Assembly (NCBI GenBank): GCA_023014485.1 | Contig: JAJOZX010001072.1 | Coordinates: 455,001 to 519,000, forward strand | Length of the DNA stretch: 64,000 nt | Origin: Bathynomus jamesi | Taxonomy: Eukaryota > Arthropoda > Malacostraca > Isopoda > Cirolanidae | Direction of reading: 5' to 3' | In this document: one piece after another, positions 1 through 10,600 of the stretch | How positions within the stretch are numbered: position 1 is the stretch's first letter | Layout: every line of letters begins with the position of its first letter | Notes under the pieces: model-generated | What the model saw: the letters and a program-made list of their open reading frames with translations, nothing else | The model's database searches: none | What the model was told of the DNA's origin: nothing | Position numbers and translations under genes: made by a program

Positions 1-3000
1 CCTCTCCAAACTTGCACTTGGAGGTAAACACGCAATGAATGGAATGATGCAGCTGCGGATGTTGGAGGCAAGCTCTCGGGAGACACAACTTTCATACTTG
101 CAGCAACTTTCCGGTAGAATCTTGTGACACGAAGCTTATCAAGCGAGCTTTCTTTTTTTCCGCCATAAACAATAAGCAACAACTTTTCTCCAGCAGTAAT
201 AACTTCTTCTCTTGTTGATGTTGAGTTGTTGAAAACTTGGCTTAAGCGTTGAAAGCTTTCGTCTTTCTTAAACTTTTGCAGGGCCACATCTTTACCAATG
301 GAGAACAATCTGGACGTTGTATCACACCCAAGTAAGGCGTGAATAAGCAAGATTGCTTCGCAAATCTTCAATCCTAATTTCGATTTAGCGTACTTGATGT
401 CCCACAGTTTGGTTTTCGCTTTCGATCGAGTTTTTTGCTCTGATGTGAAAAATATTCTGTGACCATCTACATCAGCATGATGGAGCAGGAGAATGAGTAG
501 ATCGGTATCTTCTGCAATAACAACTGTTGGTTTACTTCTGGCAGATTCAATTGCTGTCTGTACAATCAAAAGGTCTGCATCACCAGATGATTGGATTGCT
601 TTCATGTTTTCTTCGTTCATTTTAGTCGCCAACATTACTAGAAATCTCTGCTTGTTGTCGAGGTTAGTAAGAAACTCGTCTTTCTTCATATTTAGCTTCA
701 TTTCTCCTGTTAAACGTACAGGTATGCCCTGCTTGCCTTTGGTTCTGCGAATGTGGGTTGTATCTTTGGTACAAGGCTTCCCGTCATACCCATCAAATAC
801 AACGACTGTTCCCTCTCCGTAATGCTTGAGGACGTATTCTACATAAGTTTTGCAAATCTCGTTGTATGTTCTTCCTTTTGTCCATTGTACTCTGTGGAGT
901 AAGGATCCTCCATCGAGGACATATGAAATATCTTTAGGAAGTGAAGCATCTGATTCATCAGGCGCAGTTGAAGACCAGATAGAATTTGCTAGCTGTGGTT
1001 TATTTGCTTCCCTTAACAAACCGTCTGTCTCTATAAGTGCAGGAGGAAATGTGCACAGCTCATACGAGAATGCTGTCTCCAAGTCTACAGCTGATCCCAT
1101 ACCTCTGACAGTGGTTATTAGACGTTGGAATAACAAGAGAGGATCAACGGGAATAACTTCTTCATCTATCTTAATAGTTGATCTTGCTTTCATTGTTATG
1201 GCCACGTCTTTCTTCTTGAACGTATAATCTGCAACTGGTTTTCCGGACATTGAAGCAAGAATGTTGCTTCCAATAACCTTGGCATTGTCTACATTGACAG
1301 TTGAAATAGCAATTTCTCCTGTGTCAATGCTCATGAGTTCCTTTCGGTTGTCGAAGGGGTTTCTTGCCACAGCGTACGCCAAGATTTTCAATGAATCTTT
1401 GAAATCTCTTTCAAGTCGTGCCTGTCTTGTTTCTTTATGCTGCTCACTACCTTCATACGTTACATCTGTAACTTCCTGCATCGCACGGTTTATTTCTGCA
1501 CAGGCTGGTGTCGACAGTAGCCAAACTGATCTTTGTACCTCAGTCATTCCTCGTCCGTGAGTTAGTCCACCTGTTGTTTTCAAACTCCTCATAAGAACTT
1601 GTTCTATAACCAGATCTGTTGAGAGTCCAGCCCAAAATCTATTACTTCTGCGAACAACATGATAGCCTTCTCTAAACTTTGCGTAAACATTTGGATGTGT
1701 CTCTTTTAGATTTAACATTTTTTGAAGATAGATGCGTGTTGACTTAGCATACGCAAAATGTCCAGACGCTGCGAAAAATGGTAGCATGCTATACTCTGCC
1801 AGTAAATGAAGAAGGAAGTTTCCTGTTCTTTCGGCTTTTATGAATGTGCATAGTATTTCGACCATTTCTATGTATTGGAACCACAGTTTTGCAATTCTCG
1901 AGGAATCTAAGCTATGTTTGTAGTTCTCCAGTTTCTCAATCATCTTTTTGAAGACCTCCTCCTTTTCTACATCTTCCGAACTTATTTCTCCTGAGATTGA
2001 TTTATCAAGTAAATCTGAGATCTGTATTAAATCGAAGTTATCAGCAAAATTGAAAACATCTTCTGACTGAGTGTATTCTTCATCATTGTCTAACTTAATA
2101 GGGCACTCGTATATTTCTGACATCATTATTGCATGAAGGGCACCTACAACTAGTAGATGACCACGAACGGCTCGAGATATTGCTTTCCCACTTAGCATGT
2201 GGGGCACCGTGTTTTCAGCATAGACAGTTTCTAACATTGTCTGCAGTCCGGAAGAAGTCATGAGATGCCCAATAGATCCAAGGAAACTCATGGCAGTGTG
2301 GAGCCCACCAAGTCGCAACACTATTTCTTTCAAAGGGCTTGCATCATCCACACTTTCTTGGATTTCAGTTCCCTTCCAGTACAGTGGCTGATCAAATGTT
2401 AGTACCGGTGACATGTTGTAGCGCTTTGCTTGCTCAGACACAAAATGCATGGTTGACAAAATGCACGATTCGTCGCTGGATTGCATATCGATCATCGGCA
2501 TGAATATAACGGAAGCCTGTCCAGGGTGCTCTCCTTTATGCACCATTTGCATAAAGCCATTCCACAGTGGTCGTTGAGGTTTCAGCATCCAGGCACAATT
2601 CCATAAAATGTTGAAGCAACTTGTTGGATCATCGGCATGAAATTGAAATTGATGCAAATCTTTGTATGTTAAGGCGCAAGAAGATTTTCTGCGCGAGCGA
2701 AATATGTGAGTTTCGATGCTGCAAATGTCCACGATCTCCTTTGATGTGACATCTATTCTTGGCACTAATTTCGTGGAAGCTACCTTGGGAGTAACTGTAA
2801 CAATTATACCCATACCGTGGAATGTATTTAGACCATCGATTGTTCTAATATTGTGATCAACATTGTCACCAACATGTTGTATGAAAGATTCATTGTCAAT
2901 TCCTTCAATTTCTGTCCCCTGATGATACGCCGCACTTCTTTCAAACTTCTGAACCTCTGAGTAGGAAGAGCAAAATCCGTGACTGTGTAAAGAGTCAATC

Positions 3001-4181
3001 AAAAACCTTGATCCAAATTGTCTATGCATTTGCACTCCCAAGCCAATCTGAAGTGGGGCAATTATTGCTTTTGGTCTGACTGCTTGCATTATTGCCTGCC
3101 CAATAGAGGCAATTCGTAGGTCACTGCTTTTGGCAACAAACATCTTTTCAAGCAGTAATCGTAAAGATTTGGGAAGAAATTCTTTGCAACGGGCACGAGA
3201 TTCTATGTCTTGGGTGGATGGATACATTGTTGAAGAACTATCGCATTCTTTAATTTCACTTTTTAGCAGCTTTGCCGCAGTTTCAATAATGCGATTTTTT
3301 TCAGTTTCTACGTCATCTGATTTCTTGCTTTTATAGAAATCATAGAGAATATTCTTGGTTTTTGATCTGAATGTGACAACATTATGTTTCCCATTAATCT
3401 CCGTGACAACAATTTCATCTTTAAAATGCTCCATCAAACGACTTTTCAGCCATTTGGAAGTATATGCATGACTTGATGAATCTTTCAGATGATCCTGCAT
3501 TATTGACAAAAGATCATTGATTGTGGTTTGTTCATCATCATTTTCTCGCAAATAATTCGCCACAAAAGCAAAGGCAGACTCTTGAGATTCATCATAAGGC
3601 CGACCCCTTTTTAAACTTTGACTCGTTTGTGTGTTACTATCGTATAGTTTTGGAATACCTTTTCCAATACGAAAGTTAGTACTACATGCTTGATGATACA
3701 CCGCATCTTCTGAATGTAAATCATTTACAAAAGCTATACGCCCTTTTACATCAACTGCCCAGCCATCCTTGCGCTGTTCGCAAACTTTTAGAATACTGAT
3801 ATCAAACTCACGATTCTTGCACATCACTTGAAAAGCTTTATTGTCCCGTTTATCTCTTTCGGTGATGCGATTTTTGCAGAACAAACAATCCAATTTGTAA
3901 TTAAAGTCGTGATCAGATCTTAAACTAAGTTTAAATGCAGTGGCATCAGAAGATGTGGATGCTTTCTTTTTATTGTAAGATGCAATGTTCTTCTTATTAA
4001 TATATGGATCTCTACATGATCTGTGTAGTTTGTCTCCAGCTGTGACAAAGATGTCATCGTCTCTTTCTCTGCTAGCATTGCAAACACCCAAGGCACCTTT
4101 TTCTGTTAGTGTCACATAAGAATCACGGTCATCTATGACTTCTTTACATATTGCACAGGTTTCGAAACGTTCAGAATCCAT
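1..4181 (-). CDS. Large transposon-type protein with Cys-rich N-terminus and PIN/FEN-like nuclease region (partial, runs off left edge)
   Basis: A minus-strand frame opens at ATG 4181 and stays open to the left edge (about 1,393 codons in the stretches checked); the C-terminus lies outside. The N-terminus is Cys-rich (CAICKEV near residue 9, then LHRSC and LDCLFCKNRI pairs), suggesting zinc binding. Near the visible end are VVVFDGYDGK (about 795-843), VVIAEDTDLLILLL (about 483-525) and HALLGCDTTS (about 315-345). These resemble the acidic motifs and the GCD turn of PIN/FEN/XPG nucleases. Large proteins with this ending recur as multicopy hypothetical genes in arthropods, molluscs and cnidarians, which suggests a mobile element. 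Academ-type transposons, which can carry an XPG-like nuclease, are one possibility from memory. The function is inferred; the long open frame is seen. It is unlike the other elements here in being intact over more than 4 kb. Confidence 0.7.
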   Translation of the reverse strand, partial: MDSERFETCAICKEVIDDRDSYVTLTEKGALGVCNASRERDDDIFVTAGDKLHRSCRDPYINKKNIASYNKKKASTSSDATAFKLSLRSDHDFNYKLDCLFCKNRITERDKRDNKAFQVMCKNREFDISILKVCEQRKDGWAVDVKGRIAFVNDLHSEDAVYHQACSTNFRIGKGIPKLYDSNTQTSQSLKRGRPYDESQESAFAFVANYLRENDDEQTTINDLLSIMQDHLKDSSSHAYTSKWLKSRLMEHFKDEIVVTEINGKHNVVTFRSKTKNILYDFYKSKKSDDVETEKNRIIETAAKLLKSEIKECDSSSTMYPSTQDIESRARCKEFLPKSLRLLLEKMFVAKSSDLRIASIGQAIMQAVRPKAIIAPLQIGLGVQMHRQFGSRFLIDSLHSHGFCSSYSEVQKFERSAAYHQGTEIEGIDNESFIQHVGDNVDHNIRTIDGLNTFHGMGIIVTVTPKVASTKLVPRIDVTSKEIVDICSIETHIFRSRRKSSCALTYKDLHQFQFHADDPTSCFNILWNCAWMLKPQRPLWNGFMQMVHKGEHPGQASVIFMPMIDMQSSDESCILSTMHFVSEQAKRYNMSPVLTFDQPLYWKGTEIQESVDDASPLKEIVLRLGGLHTAMSFLGSIGHLMTSSGLQTMLETVYAENTVPHMLSGKAISRAVRGHLLVVGALHAIMMSEIYECPIKLDNDEEYTQSEDVFNFADNFDLIQISDLLDKSISGEISSEDVEKEEVFKKMIEKLENYKHSLDSSRIAKLWFQYIEMVEILCTFIKAERTGNFLLHLLAEYSMLPFFAASGHFAYAKSTRIYLQKMLNLKETHPNVYAKFREGYHVVRRSNRFWAGLSTDLVIEQVLMRSLKTTGGLTHGRGMTEVQRSVWLLSTPACAEINRAMQEVTDVTYEGSEQHKETRQARLERDFKDSLKILAYAVARNPFDNRKELMSIDTGEIAISTVNVDNAKVIGSNILASMSGKPVADYTFKKKDVAITMKARSTIKIDEEVIPVDPLLLFQRLITTVRGMGSAVDLETAFSYELCTFPPALIETDGLLREANKPQLANSIWSSTAPDESDASLPKDISYVLDGGSLLHRVQWTKGRTYNEICKTYVEYVLKHYGEGTVVVFDGYDGKPCTKDTTHIRRTKGKQGIPVRLTGEMKLNMKKDEFLTNLDNKQRFLVMLATKMNEENMKAIQSSGDADLLIVQTAIESARSKPTVVIAEDTDLLILLLHHADVDGHRIFFTSEQKTRSKAKTKLWDIKYAKSKLGLKICEAILLIHALLGCDTTSRLFSIGKDVALQKFKKDESFQRLSQVFNNSTSTREEVITAGEKLLLIVYGGKKESSLDKLRVTRFYRKVAASMKVVSPESLPPTSAAASFHSLRVYLQVQVWR

Positions 4182-4850
4182 TTTGACCTGAAACAAAATA
4201 ATAGAATTAATTAATTTTATTGCAAAATTACAGTGTTAATTTTGTTTTAGAAACTGATTGGACCTGGAAGTAATTGCATTTTTAAGCGCCAAGTTTAGGA
4301 TTCAGGCGTATTAAGAAACTCGGATCATATATGATTTCGCATAGCGGCCATCCTGAAAATCCAAGATGGCCGCCATGGTGGGCCTACCGCCCACCTGACA
4401 ATATCCTAAGCGCTATAATTATATTCCCTGACCCTGAAAATGTATGTTTAGACACAAAAATTGTGAACCTACATATATTAGAAACGAAGATATAAGTAAA
4501 TGCAGGTTTTTCACACGTCGGCCATCTTGAAAATTCATGATGGCCGCCATAATTGACAAACTAAGCATCAGACACTATTCTAATCTATTTTAATGGTTTC
4601 GTTGACCATTAAAACCTACAGAATGATATATTACAATAAGAAATTGATTGAATAGTAACAATTTGGTGCCACTTTATTGTTACCGATGGTAGCGGCGGCC
4701 ATCTTGGATTTACGGAAATTGGCCTGGCCCGTTTGTGGTAAGTTTTTAATATATCATTTATGTTGAGGTAAGGGTGCGAAAACAGTTAAAACCATTTCTG
4801 TTACAATTATTTCCAGGTCCAATCACAGATTGACTGGACTATAAGGTCTA
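4182..4850. repeat. Non-coding upstream region with repeated palindromic GGCCATCTTG motifs and an inverted repeat
   Basis: No gene is seen. Two imperfect palindromes of about 26 bp, pairing GGCCATC(C/T)TGAAAAT with a GATGGCC return arm, lie near 4345-4372 and 4519-4546; a half copy (GGCGGCCATCTTGGA) lies near 4692. An inverted repeat (GATTGGACCTGGAA near 4256, TTCCAGGTCCAATC near 4812) encloses the region. Repeated short palindromes next to a transposase-type gene could be subterminal transposase-binding sites. That role is inference. Confidence 0.4.
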
Positions 4851-5149
4851 CTAAGGAGGAGATTGTAAACACCAGTCGACCAGGGTGGACGTTTTAGGCA
4901 GGAAACAGAGAGTGCTGGAACTTCCGTTTCTCTCGCCACTGTCTCCTTCAGCTGATCTTTTTCTGTGTCTCATCTACCCTGTGAGCAGTCCAGCATGATC
5001 TCAAACACATACTTCTCCCTCTATTCCTCACTACACGTACATGCATCTTACACACTACATAATCTTTCCAAAATTTATATAAAAAAGTGGCATTGTTGAG
5101 CCTTGGAGACCTTGTTTTCGCCTCGCTCCTTTTTCTATGGAGGGGGTCA

Positions 5150-5520
5150 CTTTTGCGGGCACTCGCCCTTGGCTCCCTCCTTCGTACATTAAAAAAATAT
5201 GGCGGAGGAAACCTACACCTTTATGTGGGATTCGAACCGCGGGTCGCTATTTAGTCTGAACGCGGAAGACGGTCTCCCATCCAGCTACTCTCCAGATCGG
5301 TGTTTCTCAAATGGTGGGTCGCAATTTACTCCTGTAGAATGATTTGTGCGCAAATAAAAACAACAACAACAACAACAACCCGCTTCGTAAGTTTGTTTAC
5401 CCCTGTAGGATGATAAGGGGTCGCGCTGACCTAAGATCCTGACATGGGGATCGTACGGAAAATGCGGCTGAGAAACACTGCTCCAGACCCAATGTCGCTT
5501 TACTTCACTGAGCGATGGGA
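5150..5520 (-). repeat. tRNA-derived SINE, interrupted by a hAT MITE
   Basis: On the minus strand GGTTCGAATCCCA (about 5229-5241) matches the tRNA B box, and TAGCTGGATGGGAGA (about 5274-5288) resembles an A box about 40 bp upstream. A related copy without the MITE is at about 47,050-47,190. Together they indicate a tRNA-derived SINE rather than a functional tRNA, since no cloverleaf is evident. The outer limits are approximate. Confidence 0.55.
5298..5480. mobile_element. hAT-type MITE (183 bp) inserted in the SINE
   Basis: The ends are inverted (CGGTGTTTCTCA and TGAGAAACACTG), typical of hAT-family termini. They are flanked by an 8-bp duplication, CTCCAGAT (5290-5297) and CTCCAGAC (5481-5488), with one mismatch. 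No coding capacity; there is an internal (AAC)n run near 5363. The paralogous SINE copy near 47,140-47,165 shows the unoccupied site. Confidence 0.8.
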
Positions 5521-5616
5521 AACGATATCATAACACTGAACGGTGTTACGACACTGGCCACACCGTAGCCCTACGACTAGTAAGTATAGTAGTAGAAGTA
5601 ATAGCAGTAGCAGATG

Positions 5617-5621
<5 letters not shown>

Positions 5622-5653
<32 letters not shown>

Positions 5654-5781
5654 TAAAGCAACTCTGTAACAAAAATAGGCCCAAATAATTTGAAATAGTA
5701 TATAAAAATTGTAATTATATAAAATGCAACTAATAACCCCAAAATGGAAATTTACGGTACAATGGAGCAAACATCTCTTTC

Positions 5782-5835
<54 letters not shown>

Positions 5836-5880
5836 ATATATATATATATATAATATATATAATAATATATATTATTTTAT
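5622..5880. repeat. Microsatellites (GA)n, (CA)n, (TA)n
   Basis: (GA)n at about 5622-5650, (CA)n at about 5783-5824 and an imperfect (TA)n run directly after it to about 5875. Reading frames crossing these tracts are spurious. Confidence 0.9.
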
Positions 5881-7041
5881 GTTACACACAGGCCGTGGAA
5901 CAAGGAACTTTTCTGGGACAATTAAATCCACTATAGTCCGAAAGTAATGGTAAATGGCAAATACTAACGTTCTTCTTTTTCATGAGGGAAGCCCAACATG
6001 GGCAACGGGTCACTCGCAAAGAGGTCCCAAAACATAGCTTCCCTCACCAGCTATCTACTAAGCAAATATGCTAAGCAGATAGGACTCAACTTTTGAACCG
6101 GGTCTAGGGTTTAAAGCTAACCTAATAGAGCAGTGGTTCCTAACCTTTTTGAAGCGATGACCCACTAGAGCTGACTCGAATAACTCATGGCCTACCTCCC
6201 ATGTTGTTAAGCTGGCATCAATTTTACAAGCAAATTTTTGTTATTAACATTTATTAACATGCTGCTAAAAGATTCTCCAATGGCTTCACCTTTCATCTCT
6301 GAAACCCTCATTTTCAATTTCATTTCTCGATAAAAAATTCATTTAAATTAAGTAATATTCGCAGCCGTTAAATAACATCAAAAGACAATCTTTCCTTCTC
6401 TAAAATATATTAATTAAGTCTTTATCTGAAAGGTAAACTTTGCATTAATTAATGTCGTATTTGATCATTTTCAAAAAGTTCTTAATAATTAACTTATTTT
6501 CTGCAATTTACTTATTTACTGTTGTTAATTATTATTAAATATATAGTAATTGATGGTTTTAACAGTTCACTTTACTTTTTATTCTTTATTAAACATTTTG
6601 AATGATGGTTTATGAAGCTAACCCAGTTTTTATTGACGTATGCCATTTCGTCGACAAGACTAAACAATCGACTCTAAAACACTAACTTAGCCTAACCTAA
6701 CCCAGCTTAACCTAACGTAATCTAACCCACAATAACTTGTCAATTGTTTGGTCTTGTCGATCGAATGTCGAACGACAATGCCAGCAATAGTGGTGTGTTA
6801 GTGGCATTGTCGTTGCACCAGAGAACGACCGCAGATTAGGCAAGTAGGCAAGTAAAAAGAAAATAATTTCTGTCCTAATTCAAAATTCACACTGAGGACC
6901 TGATTTCCTTTCCCTACACTTTACCTGTGCCAATTATGTTTCTTTGCTGTAGCACATTCGTGAAAGCAGGGAAAGACAGTGTCGAATTTCACTGCTGAGC
7001 AACAATTAAGAGGCTAATAATAATTAGGAGATTAAATAGAA
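5881..7041. other. Gene-poor DNA with MITE remnants
   Basis: No gene is seen. CAGTGGTTCCTAACCTTTTT at about 6131 looks like one terminus of a hAT-type MITE whose partner end I could not find. At about 6640-6790 the arms CGTCGACAAGACTAAACAAT and ATTGTTTGGTCTTGTCGATCG form an inverted repeat around several AACCTAAC units. Confidence 0.4.
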
Positions 7042-7272
7042 TTGCGAATCTCGAACCACAACAAAAATCCTCTTTTTCTTCCTCAACACATTGAAGGGGA
7101 ACTTAGAGTGAATGACACGGCCATCAGCGTTCGTCTCGTGGAAGGCGAAGAGGAAGATGAACAAGTGCGGAAGGCGGAGGCTGCGAGGACGAAAATGTTA
7201 ACTCAGTTTAGCAGGAAGAGGAAGGCTAGAGGCAAAGGAAGGGGCGGGTATAGCAAGAGAAGGAAATATTGA
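7042..7272 (+). CDS. Possible small exon with a basic, Arg/Lys-rich tail
   Basis: An open stretch of about 76 codons with no ATG at its left end, ending at TGA 7270-7272. An acidic patch (GEEEDEQ) is followed by a Lys/Arg/Gly-rich C-terminus containing SRKRKARGKGRGG and KRRKY, like a nuclear-localisation or nucleic-acid-binding tail. It could be a terminal exon entered by splicing, or chance. I do not recognise the protein. Confidence 0.25.
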   Translation: MRISNHNKNPLFLPQHIEGELRVNDTAISVRLVEGEEEDEQVRKAEAARTKMLTQFSRKRKARGKGRGGYSKRRKY

Positions 7273-7984
7273 AGCATCCTCTTACCTAAATTTTTTTTCT
7301 TTGAACGAAAGCTTTTTTTTTGTATATTAGGAAAAGTCACATTTTTGTCTTTCAGGATTCTCTTGAACAGAATCTCACTTAAGTTAAAAATTTTATTTTC
7401 AGTGTGAAAATATGAATTATTGTTAAAACGTTTTATTTTACCCATATAATAGTAATACCCCAATTAATAACTCTTAGTCATGATTTATGTATTATTAATA
7501 ATAATAAATTTTATTTTTAATTAGGAGCCCAGTAAAGCCTAAAGCTTAAGGGACAAATAAAATAAAATAAATAATCCAGCTTCACAATTATTTATGTCAT
7601 TGTAAATTGTAAAAGCACTGTATTTACTTTATTAATTATTAATAATAAAGGTTATTCAATTCAATCAAAAACATATTGTTCGCGTAGTGTTCCAAATGTT
7701 GCTGACGTCGGAATAGCAGAAAGAAATGAGTTGGACAAATTCTTTTCAAACAAACAAACAAACAAACAAACAAAACCGTTTGGCGAATTGAATTTCGTCT
7801 GCGTAAACTAGCACATTCAGTTGGAATTACTTTGTAGCAAACCTCCGCAGGCTTTCCAAAGGAAGCAAGTCCGGTTTCCAGTCGCAGAACAGTTCTATCG
7901 AAAGTTCTCAATTTTAAACAGTAATACCAAGTAAACACATTTAACCACGTATACAGTTTTTAACTAGAATTTGGGAAGTTTTTC

Positions 7985-8250
7985 GGTACATTCCTGTTAT
8001 CCCGGACCCCAGACCTTTTTGCCAGATTCGAACACCACTTGCCAGATTGCCAAATTTCATTGCCAAATTTTTTTGTTTTAAATGTTAAGTAACTAACCAA
8101 ACCTAACCCAACCCCTGGTTAGGTTAGGTTGGGTTAGGTTTGGTTAGTTACTTAACATTTAAAAAAAAAATTGGCAATGAAATTTGGCATCTGGCAAGTG
8201 GCGTACGAATCTGGCAAAAAGTCTGGGGTTCGAGATAACAGGAAAGTACC
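7985..8250. mobile_element. Palindromic MITE (266 bp) with perfect 8-bp TSD
   Basis: The termini GGTACATTCCTGTTATC and its near-complement form a hairpin spanning almost the whole element: arms of about 125 bp around a centre at about 8118, with CCTAACC-type repeats at the apex. It is flanked by AGTTTTTC at 7977-7984 and 8251-8258. No coding potential. It belongs with the elements at 10,601, 11,291 and 52,172. Confidence 0.85.
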
Positions 8251-8258
8251 AGTTTTTC

Positions 8259-9118
8259 TTTCCATACCAAAAAGATGTTTCGACGCAACAAAATATTACA
8301 GAAACGAAATAATTGAGGTATTGAAGTAAATTATTATTTGGTATGTAAGTTTAGGAAGTTCGTCTATAATAAAATCACAGTTACTCAACCATGGACGATT
8401 CCGATGCGGTTTCTCTGTTGGGATTGCAAAAATAAGGAATCTATTCATAATATAAAATATAATAACATATTTGTAATTTAAATAAAAACTTAATGTATTA
8501 TATAAAGTTAGGAAATTAGGGCTCAAATGAATTTAAATAAGTACGTCACTTCTGGCACTAAAACAGCCAGGCAAGTTTTAATACGTTCATACGGATAATG
8601 GGACGAATGAAGGTTCCACAAATAAGGCACGAGTATAGTCGCCACGTGATGTCACACCTTTATTTCATCCAATCGTATATTAATAAACAGTTTAATTGTC
8701 AGAGAACACTAGATCTATTTAATAAGTAATTTAATTATCTGAAGTAGGCCAAATGAGTTAGTAACTAATGTAAAACAGGTAGAAAATTGCCAAAAACAGA
8801 AGCGGATTAAGACACCTCGGGGCCCCGGGGCAATAAAGAATATGGGGCCCTTTTCTGTAGCTTTTTATTAACAATAAAAATAATTTCTGTACAGTACATA
8901 GTACATTTACACGAATTATATGTACAGTGCTTAGGCTAATTGAGAAACAAACAGTATTAAACAAACTTTACTTTAGGGCCTATAAAACATAAAATAAAAC
9001 AGGGAATTTGTCAGTTTGTGTACTCTGTCATATTTAATGAAAGAAGTTTGCAAAATCTCGAATTATATCATCGAAACTCAGTTGATTGGGGGGGGCCCCT
9101 TAAGCATGGGAGCCTGAG
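8259..9118. other. Gene-poor DNA with the left part of a GC-rich element
   Basis: No gene is seen. From about 8797 a sequence starting CAGAAGCGGATTAAG runs into GGGGCCC-rich DNA. A related inverted end (TAATCCGCCACTGC) lies at about 9693-9707, so an outer hAT-type MITE may span 8797-9706 with the 9119-9659 element inside it. No matching TSD was seen for the outer element. Confidence 0.35.
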
Positions 9119-9659
9119 CAGTGGTGTAGTGCTGTGGGAACGGCGTTCCCTTACTTTTTTTGGTAGACGGAACGGCGTTCCCTCACTATTTCAAATAAAT
9201 CTGAACTTACAAATCTCTAACGTCATGAAATTTTAATTCCCACCCCTAGAAGAAATATGAGAAAGAATCATTAACTGCTTCATTTCTTTTAGCTTCGACT
9301 GAGGCAATGCTAGCCTATAAAGATCTGGTGAAACAGTCACCACGGCGTACCAGTTGTTAACTTTTTTTTAGTTAATCATTCCAGTTGTTAGCTATTTTTA
9401 TTGATCGTACTGGATGTCGTATATCTAATGACACTGGAAATACTACATCTTCAACCTTGGAATATATCCTAATATCCAGTGTATATGACCTCAAAATATC
9501 CCTGAAATTGGTCAGATTTCAAAAGATTTCCCGGGGGGCTTACAGTGCCCCCGGACCCCCAGCTGTATGGGCTCGCCGCGCTCGCCATTGTCCCCCCCGC
9601 ATCTGAGTAACACTTTCAAAATGCGTTCCCTCACTTCTTTATTTAGCACTACACCACTG
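9119..9659. mobile_element. hAT-type MITE (541 bp) with perfect 8-bp TSD
   Basis: The inverted ends are CAGTGGTGTAGTGCT and AGCACTACACCACTG. AGCCTGAG is duplicated at 9111-9118 and 9660-9667. The interior is GC-rich in places and has no convincing coding region. It lies inside a candidate older MITE. Confidence 0.85.
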
Positions 9660-9667
9660 AGCCTGAG

Positions 9668-10600
9668 GCTTCAGCCTCAGTAGCCTCAGTGATAATCCGC
9701 CACTGCTTATATATGTTTCTAAGTTTTAGGTTCAACGGAAAATAGACGAAAAATTGTCCGTAGCAGCGCAAGATGAACAGCAAAAATTCTCTGCTGGAGG
9801 GAGAATTTAGAAAGCAAGCGCTGAAGGAGTCAGTCGAGAAGACTCAACCAGAGAAAGAGCTGTGGCAGTCGAGTGAATGGAAAACAGTGTGTGATAAAGA
9901 GAGGTCGTACACCGTCGATCAGAAGTTCGCATTTTCCCTTCCTTGTTATTTTTATTTAAATATTTACACTCGAGCCGAGGGAAATGGGGCTTACGATGAA
10001 CATGAACTTAGGCCAGTAAAGTAAATTTAATTCCTCCCTACAAGATGCAAAAGGAGTTCTTTCCGACCCTAGGCCTACCCTAGGCCTATTCTTGTCCCGC
10101 GCTAGGCCATAGTACTCATTTTCCTAGGCCTATTTGAATTCCGATCAAGGCCTATCACCCTTTATTAATTTAATAATGTAAATGTAATTTAGTTCATTTT
10201 GTAAACGAACATAAGATTAAAATATTAAAACCTTTGTTGTGTTTCATAAAAAGCAGTTGAACGTATATTTTAAATCGTTACGGTAACCAATGTCACTTAG
10301 GTGAGATTGGAATGAGTACATTTGGTTTGGAAAATTTGTGCGTGTCTGCGCTACTGGACGTGTATTAATAACAACATGCCCAACCAAGAAAGACAATAAT
10401 GAACGATTGATCAATTAAATAATGGATCAAGGAGGTGGAAGGGTGATCCAACAGTCACCGACTACCAGGGGTCACCGGGGAAAGGATGTCACCCGGGAGA
10501 AACCTCGCACCCTTTATTGGTGGCATACTAGTGGGATTCGAACGACAACTACGAAAGTGTCCGTTGAACCAAACTGCAGCTAAGTAAACTAACTTATCTT
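9668..10600. other. Gene-poor DNA; possible short ORF and a second tRNA-like fragment
   Basis: From ATG 9773 an 83-codon frame runs to 10,024; it is hydrophilic (Glu/Lys-rich) with a C-terminal aromatic stretch, has no recognised domain and may be chance. Near 10,528 GGGATTCGAAC, read as GTTCGAATCCC on the minus strand, resembles a tRNA B box within about 10,440-10,592, suggesting a SINE fragment. Repeated CCTAGGC units occur at about 10,066-10,130. Confidence 0.3.

Noticed and set aside
493..3336. Plus-strand ORFs opposite the large left-edge gene
   Set aside because: Antisense to one continuous minus-strand frame that shows recognisable motifs.
5229..5300. Functional tRNA gene
   Set aside because: B box and a weak A box are present but no convincing cloverleaf or acceptor stem, and a paralogous copy shows it is repetitive.
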